Counted from the stretch's first letter, positions 46,558-56,335 are shown. The stretch: DNA of 56,691 bases from Acidobacteriota bacterium (GCA_028874215.1 JAPPLF010000024.1:1-56691); one strand, 5' to 3'. Notes: a model not told the origin generated them from the sequence alone. Program-made: numbers and translations.

Positions 46558-49500
46558 GAGATTCTCAGGTAGGCGAAGAAATCCCGGAGTTCCTGGTCGC
46601 TCAGTCCTTCCAGCAGCCGGGCGGGCATGAAGCTGCGTCCCATGGGTTCGATGGACTCGACCTGCCGGCGCTCGACTCGAATGTCCTCTCCCGACATTCC
46701 CCGCAAGACGACGACCTGCGTGTCCTGGTCGGTCAGGAAGCCGCTCAAGGTTCGTCCTTCCCGGGTGACCAGCGTCACGTACTCGAAGCCCTCGCGAATC
46801 TCCGCGTCGGGATCGACGATGCCGATGAGCAGCGCCCCCAGGTCGCCCCGCTGGTAAGCGGTCAAATCGGGTCCACTGTCGCCCCCCTTGTGAAACAGCT
46901 TGTGGCAGGAGCCGCACCGCCGCGAGTAGGCGGCCTCGCCGGCGTACGGATTCCCGGTCCCGTCCGCCAGAATCGACCGGAGTCCGGCGATCCGTCGCCG
47001 GAAGTCCTCCCGGCCCAGGTCCTCCCCGCCGCCCAGGTGTTCCCGGGCCAGGCCGGCGATCTCCCGGTCCCGATCCCGTCTCAGCCGCTCGGCGACGCCG
47101 TCCGGCACCAGCTCCGGCGCCAACCCGCCCCCGGAGACGGCCTGGATCAACTGCCGCGTCCAGACCGGCCGGCTCAGCATCAGGTCGAAGAAGGCCGGTC
47201 TGGCTTCCTCCGGGTATTGCGAGAACCGCGCCAGCGCCTGGTTGCCGATCTCAGGATCGTTGAAGGACGAGAGGGCCGCCAGCGCCGCCCGCTGGAGCGG
47301 CGGCTCGGGTGCGGTCGCGACCCGGATCAGCGGCTCGACACTGTCTTCGGACCTCACCTCGCCCAGCGTCCGGGCCACCGCCGTCCGTTCCTCGAGGGGG
47401 GCTTCAGGATTCAGGAGCAGCTCGACTGCGGCCCGGGACGCATCGGCGGCCCCCAACCGAACCCGCAGCTCCAGGGAGGAACGGCCGCTTGCCACCAGAC
47501 CCCGGACCAGGCGGTCCGGCAAGCCGCCGATCCGCCGGCCGGCGTAGGCCAGCTCGAACCCTTTGAGCAACGAGTCTTCTTCCTCTCCATCTGCCGCCAG
47601 TTCCAGCAGCCGCGCGCAGTCTTCCAGGTCGCCGCTCTTCCCCTTCAGGGCCAGGGCCCGCATCACCCGTTCCAGAATGTGCCGTCTCACCATCGGCTGG
47701 CGGCGGAACTCCGAACTTTCGAACAGCTCCAGGACGGCTTCCCGCTGGGGATCCAGATTGGTTTCCAGGACCCACCACGTGAGCAGCGGCAGGTACGGGT
47801 CGTCGACGTCCTCGCCGTGCCGCAGCAGGGCCGTCACGAGGGGAAGGGCCTGATCCACGGGCAGCCGCCGGGCCGACGCGGCCATCTGGGACCGCACCTC
47901 GGCGTCCCTCTCGCCGGCTGCGCCCTCCAGGATGGCCTGGAAGAGCCGGCGGGGAACCCGCGTGGGTCCATCCTTCAATTCCCCCAGGCTGTCGGCGAGA
48001 CCCACGGTGGTGCGCCGATTGGCGAAGCCCACGTCGTCGCAGATCAGGCGGACGGCCCAGTAGCGGACCATGGGGTGTCCGTGCCGCAGTGCGGCCAGGG
48101 CCGTCGCCTGATCCAAGCCGAAGGCCTGGTACAGGGCCCAGAGCGCGGAGAGCGACTGGAGGTCCGAGCCGCTTCCCACCAGTTGCCGCAACCGGACGGC
48201 CGAGCCGGGGTCCTTGCGCTCGCCCAGCAGCCGGACGGCGGTGTGCCGGTGCCAGCGGTTGGGGTGGCCCAGCAGCTCCAACAGTCGATCGGTGGACTTG
48301 GCCTGCAGGTTCAGGTCCCGCTCCAGCGGTTCCCGCTTGCCCCGGAGCCGGAAGATCCGCCCCGTGCCGGGATCGATCTGGCTCTGGTAGTGCTGACCAT
48401 GGGCGATGTAGTGGTTGTAAAAGTCGGCGATCAGGATCGAGCCTTCGGGTGCATTGCCGATGAACACCGGGCGGAAGGCGAAGTCCCCGGAGGTCAGCAC
48501 CTTGTCCAGATCGCTGGTCCTGAAGGTGGCGCCGTTGCGAATCCGCCGGCTGGCCACGACGAAGTTGTGAAGCGGGTCCACGCTGAAGAGCGAGTCCTGG
48601 TACTTGCCGGGAATGGCCGTGGCCTCCACCACGGCGCCGAAGTGGGTGAAACGGCGGATGTCCTGTTCGCTGACCATCTTGGGCAGGTCCCCGAAGCTGA
48701 AGGGATTGCGGGGCGGACCGAACTTGTTGGGGGTCGTGCCCTGCATCAGGTGCATGCCGCCCTGCAGGAAGTGCCAGCCTCGGGTCTGGCCGCCGTTGTG
48801 TCCGGTGAAGAGCCGGCCGTCGCCGTCCACCTCCAGCCCGAAGTTGTTGCCGCCGCCCTGGGAGAAGAGTTCGAAGCGCCGGGTCTCGGGGTGATAGCGC
48901 CAGACCATGCAACCCTGGTAGTAGACCGCGGGAGCGTCCGGCGCGTCGATTCCGGGACGGGTCACGTGGCAGGCCGTGGTGCTGCCCTGGGTTCCATAGA
49001 GCCACCCGTCCATTCCCCAGACCAGTCCGTTGGCGATGGCGTGGGTGTCCTCCAGGCCGAATCCCTGGAGATGGACCTCCGGCGGCCCGTCGGGGACGTC
49101 GTCGAAGTCCCGGTCGGGATAGAAGAGCAGGTACGGGGTGTGCATCACCCACACTCCGCCGCGGCCGCGCAGGGCCGCGTTGGCCATGTTCAAGCCGTCC
49201 CGGAAGACCTTGTGGCGGTCGTACCTGCCGTCGCCGGTGGTGTCCTCGTGAATGGAGATCACGTCGCGCCCGCGGTCGTGGAGCGGAGGCGCCGGGGGCA
49301 CCTTGTCGTAGTGCGAGCGGTAGTAGCGGTCCCGGCTGATCATCTCGAGTCCCGCGGGAAACGGATACTGCCGGAACTGGGAGACCCAGAGGCGCCCGCG
49401 GGAATCGAAGCTGAAGTGGGTCGGCTGCGCCACCAGCGGTTCCGCCAGCATCAGGTCCACCACGAGATCGTCCGCCGCCTTCATCGTTCGAAACGATTCC

Positions 49501-50102
49501 AGCGGCGGAAGCTTTTGGCCGGGGACGAACCGGTCCGCCTCCGCCAGCACCCGGTTGGACTCGCGAAACCGGTCGAAGGCCGAGCCTTCGGGCCGCCGGT
49601 CGAGCACGCCGCCGAAGTCGGCGCCCGCATCGCCGGGTTGGAACTCCCAAGGACCCGCGAAGACGCATTCCAGAAAGTAGTTCATGAGGAAGGGAGCTTC
49701 GCCCAGAAAGCCGCCTTCGCCGCCGGGGGAGTAGACCCGGACCGCGAGCTGGTTCCAGGCCTCGGGCACCAGGCTGCCGGACGGGACCTTGTGCTGGTGA
49801 TTGCCCTTCCGTCCGTCCTCGAATCCGGGGGGAAAGCTTCCGCCGCCGCCGATGCGTTTTCCGTTGACGTAGACCTCGTGCGCGCCGGCCAGGCCCCGGA
49901 CGTTGAAGATCACCGATTCGCCCCACAGGTCCCGGTCGTGCTTGGCGAAGAACCGTTGGGGCGGTTTGAACCAGGTGCGGTACCAGCCGAAGCCCTTGAA
50001 GCCGTGCGTTCCCGGGACCGGCAACGTGACCCAGCCGGCGGAACCGGATTGAGCCAGGAAGGAAAACAGGACGGCGATCCATCCCACGGTGAATTTCGTC
50101 AT
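46539..50102 (-). CDS. Very large PVC-type dehydrogenase with N-terminal jelly-roll, propeller, HEAT and cytochrome c domains
   Basis: A 1187-residue exported protein. A signal peptide (GWIAVLFSFLAQSGSA) is followed by a beta-sandwich resembling the sugar-binding domain of glycoside hydrolase family 2 (TWFKPPQRFF, VIFNVRGLAGAHEVYVNGKR). The propeller dehydrogenase starts near residue 205 (DDLVVDLMLAEPLVAQPTHF). A long HEAT-repeat part runs from about 570 to 1040, then a cytochrome c haem motif CGSCH near 1060 and the C-terminal sandwich. ATG 50102 is preferred over TTG 50111. The sugar-binding front suggests a polysaccharide or glycoside substrate; this is inference. Confidence 0.82.
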   Translation of the reverse strand: MTKFTVGWIAVLFSFLAQSGSAGWVTLPVPGTHGFKGFGWYRTWFKPPQRFFAKHDRDLWGESVIFNVRGLAGAHEVYVNGKRIGGGGSFPPGFEDGRKGNHQHKVPSGSLVPEAWNQLAVRVYSPGGEGGFLGEAPFLMNYFLECVFAGPWEFQPGDAGADFGGVLDRRPEGSAFDRFRESNRVLAEADRFVPGQKLPPLESFRTMKAADDLVVDLMLAEPLVAQPTHFSFDSRGRLWVSQFRQYPFPAGLEMISRDRYYRSHYDKVPPAPPLHDRGRDVISIHEDTTGDGRYDRHKVFRDGLNMANAALRGRGGVWVMHTPYLLFYPDRDFDDVPDGPPEVHLQGFGLEDTHAIANGLVWGMDGWLYGTQGSTTACHVTRPGIDAPDAPAVYYQGCMVWRYHPETRRFELFSQGGGNNFGLEVDGDGRLFTGHNGGQTRGWHFLQGGMHLMQGTTPNKFGPPRNPFSFGDLPKMVSEQDIRRFTHFGAVVEATAIPGKYQDSLFSVDPLHNFVVASRRIRNGATFRTSDLDKVLTSGDFAFRPVFIGNAPEGSILIADFYNHYIAHGQHYQSQIDPGTGRIFRLRGKREPLERDLNLQAKSTDRLLELLGHPNRWHRHTAVRLLGERKDPGSAVRLRQLVGSGSDLQSLSALWALYQAFGLDQATALAALRHGHPMVRYWAVRLICDDVGFANRRTTVGLADSLGELKDGPTRVPRRLFQAILEGAAGERDAEVRSQMAASARRLPVDQALPLVTALLRHGEDVDDPYLPLLTWWVLETNLDPQREAVLELFESSEFRRQPMVRRHILERVMRALALKGKSGDLEDCARLLELAADGEEEDSLLKGFELAYAGRRIGGLPDRLVRGLVASGRSSLELRVRLGAADASRAAVELLLNPEAPLEERTAVARTLGEVRSEDSVEPLIRVATAPEPPLQRAALAALSSFNDPEIGNQALARFSQYPEEARPAFFDLMLSRPVWTRQLIQAVSGGGLAPELVPDGVAERLRRDRDREIAGLAREHLGGGEDLGREDFRRRIAGLRSILADGTGNPYAGEAAYSRRCGSCHKLFHKGGDSGPDLTAYQRGDLGALLIGIVDPDAEIREGFEYVTLVTREGRTLSGFLTDQDTQVVVLRGMSGEDIRVERRQVESIEPMGRSFMPARLLEGLSDQELRDFFAYLRISQPISR

Positions 50103-50121
50103 GATGGCCAACCCCCCGGCT

Positions 50122-51141
50122 TCACCGCTCGAAACCGCCCTGGTCCAAATGGACGACCTGTCCGGTCCTGGCGGACTCTTCGGCCGCCAGGCAGGCGCGA
50201 ACCGCCTCCAGAGACTCCTGGGGCGTGATCACCTCGATCGGGGTATCGTCGATGATGCTGCGGACGAAGTAGTTCAACTCTTCCCGCAGGGCTCCGGTGC
50301 AGGCCCCGTGAATATCCGGCCAATAGGTGGTGTCCGGACAGCGGACCCCCTCCCCGTCGACGATGGTCAGGTTGGGATGGGTGTCATGGACCTGAATCGA
50401 TCCTTCGGTGCCGATGACCTCCATCCGCTCGTCGATCTGGAAAGGGGTCTTCTCCGGCAGGCACCAGACGTCTTCGATCACTCCGGTGGCTCCATTGTCG
50501 AACCGGTACATGGCGTGTCCCGCGTCGGGGTACCTGTGCCCGTGGACCGCCACCGTCTGGCCATAGGCGCTGACGATCCGGGCGCCGGTGAACCAGAGCA
50601 TGAGGTCGGTGTCGTGAACGCCGTCTCCGATGATGGGGCCGATCTTGTCCAGCACCTGGGACCCGATCCAGGCCGGGAGGTTGCGCCGGGCGTAGAGCGC
50701 CACGATCCTTCCCAGCCGGCCTTCGTCCACCGCCTGCTTGGCCGCGGCGTAGCGGGGATTGAAGCGGCAGATGTGACCCACCATGAACTTGCCCGGCGAA
50801 GCCGCCGCCGCGTCCACGATGGCTTGGCAGTCTTCCACGGTGGATGCCATGGGCTTCTCCAGAAAGACGTGCTTTCCGGCCTCCAGCGCCGCCAGGGTGG
50901 GGTCCCGATGCTGGTCCCACATGGTGGTGATGCTGACGCTGTCCAGCCCCGGATCGGCCAGCATCTCGCGATAGTCGGTGTAGGTCCTCCGGACCTGGAA
51001 GCGTTCGGCGACCTGGGCCAGCCGTTCCGGGGTCCGGGTGCACAGGGCATGGATCTCGACGCCCGGGTTGCCGGTGAGCGCTTCCAGGTGCTTCTCTCCG
51101 AACCAGCCCAGCCCGATGACTCCGTATCTCGTCTTGTCCAT
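50122..51141 (-). CDS. Gfo/Idh/MocA-family oxidoreductase
   Basis: A 339-residue cytoplasmic dehydrogenase. Rossmann loop YGVIGLGWFGEKHLEAL, the Lys in VFLEKPMASTV, the active-site stretch GDGVHDTDLMLWFTG, and a C-terminal alpha/beta domain. It lies 19 bases upstream of the large cytochrome-tailed protein on the same strand and is probably co-transcribed with it. Confidence 0.9.
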   Translation of the reverse strand: MDKTRYGVIGLGWFGEKHLEALTGNPGVEIHALCTRTPERLAQVAERFQVRRTYTDYREMLADPGLDSVSITTMWDQHRDPTLAALEAGKHVFLEKPMASTVEDCQAIVDAAAASPGKFMVGHICRFNPRYAAAKQAVDEGRLGRIVALYARRNLPAWIGSQVLDKIGPIIGDGVHDTDLMLWFTGARIVSAYGQTVAVHGHRYPDAGHAMYRFDNGATGVIEDVWCLPEKTPFQIDERMEVIGTEGSIQVHDTHPNLTIVDGEGVRCPDTTYWPDIHGACTGALREELNYFVRSIIDDTPIEVITPQESLEAVRACLAAEESARTGQVVHLDQGGFER

Positions 51142-51294
51142 GTTCCTGCTCCCGGAAGGATACGCCGGGTACCGCCTGGCGCCGGACGAAGCGGGGGGGG
51201 ATCTTCGGATCTCCCCGGATATAGTGTTGTGGCAGAATAGGTTGGCGCGTCACGGCGAGTCAAGCCGGCCCCCCGGCGCGAAGGGAGCGACAGC

Positions 51295-52230
51295 GTGCGC
51301 ATCGGTCTCATCTCGGCGGCCACCTATCGCTACGGGAAGGAACCCCGAAGGCCCGGCTCCCATCACGGGACCGCCTTCGCCTCCACCTTCAACGGGTTCG
51401 ACGAATCGGAAGTCCGCAAGTACGACTGGACCTTCGTCCGGTCCCGGAAACGGATCAAGGGCGCCCGGGTGGTCAAGGTGTGGGACCAGGAGCGGGTCTG
51501 GGCCCGACGTCTGGCCGCCGCCTGCAACATTCCCACCGTCTGCCGGACGCCGGAAGCATGCGCCGCCGGCGTCGACCTGGCGATCCTCGTCGACGACGGG
51601 TCGGGCGAGCATTCCAGGTATGCGATCCATCCCTTGAGAACTGGAATCCCCACGTTCTGCGACAAACCGCTGGCCATGAGCGCCCGCGGCGCCAAAGCGG
51701 TGGCGGACGTGGCTCGCGAGACCGGGACTCCGTTCATGTCGGCCAGTTCTCTGAGGTTCGTTCCGGATATCCTGCGGCTGAGAGCGCAACTGCCGGAACT
51801 GGGCCCCGTCTATCTGGCCCAGGCCGTCTGCGCCAACGAACTGATCTACTACGGCATCCACGCCCTTTCCATGATCTATGCCGTGCTGGGAGGGGGCGCC
51901 GTTTCGGCCGTGAACGTGGGCCAGCCCGGCCTGAACGTGGTCCGGATCCGGTTCGCCGACCACCGCGACGTGGTGTTGATGGTGGGGGAGCGGCAGTGGA
52001 TGCGTTCCGGGTATCAGATCAGCCTCTTCGGCAAGAAGGGTTGGCGCACGGTGAAGCCCGATCTGAGCGACCTCTACTGGCACCTGCTGAATGCGGTCCT
52101 GGAATACGTCCGGACCGGTGAGGAATCGGTGCCCATCGAGGAGGAAGTCGAAGTCATCGCGGCGCTGGAAGCGGGAAAGCGCTCACTGGGCCGACAGGAA
52201 GAGGTCACGCTGGAGAGCCTGTTCTCCTGA
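51295..52230 (+). CDS. Gfo/Idh/MocA-like protein with atypical nucleotide loop
   Basis: A 311-residue protein. The family-type Lys motif is present (TFCDKPLAMSARGAKAV, with D in place of the usual E), as is a C-terminal domain resembling the family (GRQEEVTLESLFS tail). The N-terminus reads IGLISAATYRYGKEPR and lacks the usual GxGxxG nucleotide loop. It carries an insertion-like HHGTAFASTFNGFDESEVRK. Start GTG 51295 has AGGGAG before it. It may bind NAD differently or have lost dehydrogenase function. Confidence 0.75.
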   Translation: MRIGLISAATYRYGKEPRRPGSHHGTAFASTFNGFDESEVRKYDWTFVRSRKRIKGARVVKVWDQERVWARRLAAACNIPTVCRTPEACAAGVDLAILVDDGSGEHSRYAIHPLRTGIPTFCDKPLAMSARGAKAVADVARETGTPFMSASSLRFVPDILRLRAQLPELGPVYLAQAVCANELIYYGIHALSMIYAVLGGGAVSAVNVGQPGLNVVRIRFADHRDVVLMVGERQWMRSGYQISLFGKKGWRTVKPDLSDLYWHLLNAVLEYVRTGEESVPIEEEVEVIAALEAGKRSLGRQEEVTLESLFS

Positions 52231-52250
52231 TTGGGCGATGCGGCCCGTCC

Positions 52251-52730
52251 TCAATTCAGATCGTCGAACTCGGTGGCGCCCCCTTCAAACTGCATGTACT
52301 CGATCACGACCCCGTCCTCCTCGAAGAAGGCGACGCTGAGGCCGGGCATGGGGGTGAAGGGCTCCAGGAGCAGATCCTTGCCTTCGAGCGCCGTCTTGAG
52401 TTCTTCGACGCGATAGGCCACGTGAGCCTTTTCCCGCAAGGGGCCGGTGACGGGCGAGTCGGCCTCGTAACGGAGATACTCGACGCGGAACGGATGATCG
52501 GCCGGATCGGTCACCCAGACCTTGGTTTCTTCCACATAGGTTTCGTCAGGCTGGGGATCTTCGGTGGGAAGCCCGATGTGGTGGAACGCCCGGAACATCC
52601 GCCCATCCCGGTTCGAATCCTCTTGCTCAACGGCAACGGGCTCCGGCGTCCCGGGAGGCGCTTTGCAAGCGGCCAGGATCAGCAGGCAGACCGTGATGAC
52701 GGGCAACTTCAGGGAACGTCGTGCCGACAT
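52251..52730 (-). CDS. VOC-family (glyoxalase/bleomycin-resistance fold) lipoprotein
   Basis: A 159-residue protein. It has a lipoprotein signal with lipobox (VITVCLLILAAC). The VOC fold opens with FRAFHHIGLPTED and closes with VVIEYMQFEGG, His and Glu positions that bind metal in this superfamily. Export as a lipoprotein is unusual for VOC enzymes. Substrate unknown. Confidence 0.7.
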   Translation of the reverse strand: MSARRSLKLPVITVCLLILAACKAPPGTPEPVAVEQEDSNRDGRMFRAFHHIGLPTEDPQPDETYVEETKVWVTDPADHPFRVEYLRYEADSPVTGPLREKAHVAYRVEELKTALEGKDLLLEPFTPMPGLSVAFFEEDGVVIEYMQFEGGATEFDDLN

Positions 52731-52787
52731 GGAACTTGACGGTATTATCTCTCCAACTTGCAGAGGAGGGAAGCGGTTGGCCGGAAA

Positions 52788-55142
52788 TCAACGTGCCGGC
52801 CAGCGCAGGTGCCGGTGGAGGAACTCGAAGGTGCCTTTGCCGTGGATCTCGTGGCCTCCGTCGAAGTACTCGATCCGGGTCCGGTCCCCGATTCCCAGAT
52901 TCACATAGAGGCGGCGCACTTTGGCGTATTCAAAGGCCACCCACTCGTCCTCCCCCACGCCGTCTCGATGCCCCCGCTCCACCATGAAGGGCCGGGGTGC
53001 GATCAGGCCGGCGATCTCGGCGTAATTGAACTTCTCGCCGAAATCGAACTCGCTGTGCTCATGCTGCTTGGTCAACATGAAGCTGTAGGGGAGATCGATG
53101 CTCACATGTTTCCAGACCTCCTCATTGAAGTCGCCGGAACAGATGGAAAGCGCATAGTTCTCCAGCACCGCCGGGATCAGCATGGCCGACTTGCCGCCGT
53201 AGGAGAGCCCGTAGAAACCGATGCGATCGGCGTCGACGAAGGGGAGCGTGGCGAGCCACTCCAAGACCCGCTGGTGTTGGCGCACCATGGGGGCGAAGAA
53301 GGTCAGCTTGAGAGGATTCGCCTTCCGTTGCAATGCGCGGTACTTCTCCTCGCCGATGTAGAGGTTCTGAGGGGCGTAGACGACGAACCCCCGGTCCGCC
53401 AGCTTTGCGCCGAAGGCATGGTAGGGCGCCTCGTCTTTCGCCGGGTCGCAGACGTCCTGCGGTCTCCCGGCCCGGCCATGCTGGGCGACCACGACGGGGC
53501 GCCGTTCTCCCGGTTTCAGATCCCCGGGCACCAGGATCACGCCGTAGCTGAAGACGCCGGGCCAAGTGTCGAGCACCACCTCGTAACCCTTCCAGAGGTC
53601 CGTTTCGTAGATCTGGCGCGTCCGCGGATTGGGCTTGACGCTGGCCGGGGGAAGCCATCCGATGATTTCATGCCACAGGTGCGCCCGGTATTGGCGCGAG
53701 GTTCGAGCCCATCGGTCCAGGGACGAGGCGTCCGCCCCGGACCAGAACTGTCGGCGCCGAAAGGAACCGAGTCTCATCAGTTGCTGGCAATGCTCCACCA
53801 ACTGCCGGTACTGGCGCTCCATCCGCGTCGCGGGGTCGAAATCGGCACGCCGATCCCGCAGTGGCTCCGTCCGGGTGATCTCACCGGGAAGGGTGAGTCC
53901 GCCGTCCAGGGCTGAGAGCAGTTCCTCAAGTGCTTCGGGGGAGAACGGGGGGCCCTTTCCGGAGCCGCTGACGACCAGCCGGAGGCGGTCCGGAAAGCCG
54001 AGCCGTTTGAAATGCTCGCGGGCCCGCCGGAACTCGGCCCGGACACCGTCCAGGGGCGGAGTCTCCAGCTTGCCGGACGACGCGTCCATGCGGCCGTTTC
54101 GAGGCGGCGGAGGGCCGGGAACCTCCGGACCGCGGGAGGCCTCCACCGTCAGTGCGCGGGGCGCGATCAGGCTCGCGATCTCGGCGTCCCCGAATTCCTG
54201 GAGCAGGCCCCAGACGTTGCGGTAGACGGGCTCCTGCCAGACGCGCTCCCGCGGTTGGAAGTAGCCGCTCACCAAAGTGGCCCGCGCCCTTGGATCCAAT
54301 GCGGCGGCATAGAGGGCGACCAGGCCGCCCTCCCCGTGGCCGGCGATCCCCAGAGGAGTGTCGAAGCCCGCCGCGCCGGACACGTTGCGGGCGAAGTAGT
54401 CCAGGGCCGCCAGGACCTTCTGTACCTCGTAACCGAGCAGATGGCGCCCCATGAAGTAGGCCTGCCGGTAGATGAATTCCCGGTGCGTCTGGTTGCTCAT
54501 CCGGACCCTGGGGTTTCCCGACCAGGTGTTCCTGCGGTCGATCAGCACCGGCACCAGGACCCGGCAACCCGCCTCCGCCAGAATCCGGGCGGCCTGAAGC
54601 CGGGGCGGGGTCTGCGGGTCCAGGCCCGCCAACATCTCGGGTGTCCAGTCGGCGTCGGGGATGACCACGACCTGGGCGCTGGCTTTCCCGGCAGGCTCCA
54701 ACAGCAACCCTTCCGCGTCCACGCCGTCCAAGACCGGCCAGCGGACGGCGTACACTCGGAGTCGCCTGTTCTCGGCCACCAGGGACGGACTCGTGAGAGT
54801 CGCCACGAGCTCCAGGTCCCGCACCGGAAGTCTGTCGTCCACCGCGCCGATGCGGCGTCGAAATCGATTCCGGTTCCGCTCGATCGATTCCAGGTACGCC
54901 TGGGGGGAGGAGTAGTCCCGGCTCCAGAATCTCTCTCTTGACTTCGGCGACTCGGAAATCTGCCGCAACAGGAACCGGTCGACCGCCTCCACGAGTTGAA
55001 GGGACAGGTCCCCATCCATGCGCAGGGGACGGGTCCCGGGCAGTCGGCTGTCGCGTCCCGCTGCAAGGCTCACCGACAGAAACGCGGCGGCCAGAATCAG
55101 GCAAACCACCCGGATCACCCTCAGCCTCCCTTCCGAGTCCAC
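52788..55142 (-). CDS. Exported two-domain alpha/beta hydrolase (acetyl-xylan-esterase/dienelactone-hydrolase-like)
   Basis: A 784-residue protein with a signal peptide (VVCLILAAAFLSVSLAA). Two alpha/beta-hydrolase-like halves can be seen. In the first, the nucleophile elbow reads AGHGEGG, without Ser, so it should be inactive. In the second, it reads YGLSYGG with the Ser, and the catalytic His lies in DGGHEIHG near the end. The start is GTG 55142 with GATGAGAGG upstream. Typical relatives act as acetyl- or glucuronoyl-type esterases on plant or algal polysaccharides; the substrate here is inferred only from neighbours. Confidence 0.75.
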   Translation of the reverse strand: MDSEGRLRVIRVVCLILAAAFLSVSLAAGRDSRLPGTRPLRMDGDLSLQLVEAVDRFLLRQISESPKSRERFWSRDYSSPQAYLESIERNRNRFRRRIGAVDDRLPVRDLELVATLTSPSLVAENRRLRVYAVRWPVLDGVDAEGLLLEPAGKASAQVVVIPDADWTPEMLAGLDPQTPPRLQAARILAEAGCRVLVPVLIDRRNTWSGNPRVRMSNQTHREFIYRQAYFMGRHLLGYEVQKVLAALDYFARNVSGAAGFDTPLGIAGHGEGGLVALYAAALDPRARATLVSGYFQPRERVWQEPVYRNVWGLLQEFGDAEIASLIAPRALTVEASRGPEVPGPPPPRNGRMDASSGKLETPPLDGVRAEFRRAREHFKRLGFPDRLRLVVSGSGKGPPFSPEALEELLSALDGGLTLPGEITRTEPLRDRRADFDPATRMERQYRQLVEHCQQLMRLGSFRRRQFWSGADASSLDRWARTSRQYRAHLWHEIIGWLPPASVKPNPRTRQIYETDLWKGYEVVLDTWPGVFSYGVILVPGDLKPGERRPVVVAQHGRAGRPQDVCDPAKDEAPYHAFGAKLADRGFVVYAPQNLYIGEEKYRALQRKANPLKLTFFAPMVRQHQRVLEWLATLPFVDADRIGFYGLSYGGKSAMLIPAVLENYALSICSGDFNEEVWKHVSIDLPYSFMLTKQHEHSEFDFGEKFNYAEIAGLIAPRPFMVERGHRDGVGEDEWVAFEYAKVRRLYVNLGIGDRTRIEYFDGGHEIHGKGTFEFLHRHLRWPAR

Positions 55143-55160
55143 CCTCTCATCTCCGGACCT

Positions 55161-56261
55161 TCACTCCGTCTTTTCCCTCACCGGCACCCGTTCCGTCAAC
55201 CGCCACCGATTCCGGTCCACCTGGAGACCGCGGTGACCGGCGTAGCGGTCGTAGACCCGGTGCATCTCCTTGATATTGTCAAAGTAGCCGACGATGTAAG
55301 CGGCGCCGAAGGACTCTCCGGCCCGGACCGGCTTGCCGCCCAGTTCCTGGATCATGCAGACATAGCCCCGCTGGTGGCACCAGGCCTCGTACACGGTGTC
55401 CGGGTCCAGGGTCATGCCGGCGAGCCACGGTCCCTTCCGCCCCGTGTCCGGATCCCTCAACCGATAGGCTCGAATGAACCTGGGCGGGAGTTCGTTCCGG
55501 TCTGCACGATAGTTGAAGCGCCCGTCGGGGCCGAAATCGGTGAGGAACCGGTCCGCCGGAATCTTGCCGAAGTAGCTCAGATAGACCTCGCTGAAGACGT
55601 CACCCTCCCGGTGCTTGATGTGGCCGGGCATGTCGATGCGGAGCAACAAGGAGTCGCTGTCGTTGACCGTGTCGATCCGGTCGCTGGACACGAAATAGCG
55701 TTTGCCTGCCGGAAACACGATGGTCTGGGTCCACTTCGATCCCGGCTGCTTTCCCGGCGCCGCCACGGTGTACGTGAAGTCCATGGTGACCGCCACGAAG
55801 TCCGGCCCTTCGACCAGCCGGGGCGAGAGGCGCCGCGCCCGGGTGCAGATCTGGGGACCCTCCACGATCCGCTTGGGGCGCAATCCATGGATGAGAGGGT
55901 CATCCAGGTAGCGCAACTCCTCGGGGAGCCGGCGACCATGGGATTCGGCGCGGCCCGGCTCCAGCAGGAAGTCGGCGATATGGAGACCGTGTCCGGCGTC
56001 GCGAAAGCCTGTCTTCCGGTCCAGGAACGAGCCTCCGGCGACGCCGCTGACGTAGCCCTGCTTCCGGATCCGGGCCTCCAGGGCCGGTCCCGAGATGACG
56101 ATTTCCTCTCCGCTCTCGGCGATGCTGAAGCCGCTGTCCGGGGACTCCGCCTCCGGAGCCAGGGCGCAACCGGCCAACCACCCCATGGCCAGCAGCACCG
56201 TACCCGGACGGCGTGGTTCTCGCCGCTTGCCGGCATCGCGTCCGGACATCACTCTCTTCAT
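55161..56261 (-). CDS. Hypothetical lipoprotein with beta-sandwich character
   Basis: A 366-residue protein that I do not assign to a family. A lipoprotein signal (VLLAMGWLAGC, Cys near residue 28) is followed by a beta-rich domain (FSIAESGEEIVISGPALEAR, MDFTYTVAAPGKQPGSKW, IVFPAGKRYFVSSDRIDT). Composition resembles exported galactose-mutarotase/polysaccharide-lyase-like beta-sandwich proteins of similar clusters. ATG 56261 is preferred. The frame is open to 56513, but that extension only translates the GGGGACAGTC repeats (TVPIS units). It lies 18 bases upstream of the hydrolase gene on the same strand. Confidence 0.6.
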   Translation of the reverse strand: MKRVMSGRDAGKRREPRRPGTVLLAMGWLAGCALAPEAESPDSGFSIAESGEEIVISGPALEARIRKQGYVSGVAGGSFLDRKTGFRDAGHGLHIADFLLEPGRAESHGRRLPEELRYLDDPLIHGLRPKRIVEGPQICTRARRLSPRLVEGPDFVAVTMDFTYTVAAPGKQPGSKWTQTIVFPAGKRYFVSSDRIDTVNDSDSLLLRIDMPGHIKHREGDVFSEVYLSYFGKIPADRFLTDFGPDGRFNYRADRNELPPRFIRAYRLRDPDTGRKGPWLAGMTLDPDTVYEAWCHQRGYVCMIQELGGKPVRAGESFGAAYIVGYFDNIKEMHRVYDRYAGHRGLQVDRNRWRLTERVPVREKTE

Positions 56262-56335
56262 TCCACGACCCAGGTTTCCATCAAGACTACCTGTCGAGGC
56301 CGTCCGCTCCAAGCCGGGAGCCGGGTCCCTGGAAA

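Noticed and set aside
45876-50228. 1450-codon plus-strand frame opposite the cytochrome-tailed protein
   Set aside because: It is an antisense shadow; the minus-strand gene has signal peptide, propeller and haem motifs, whereas this frame has none.
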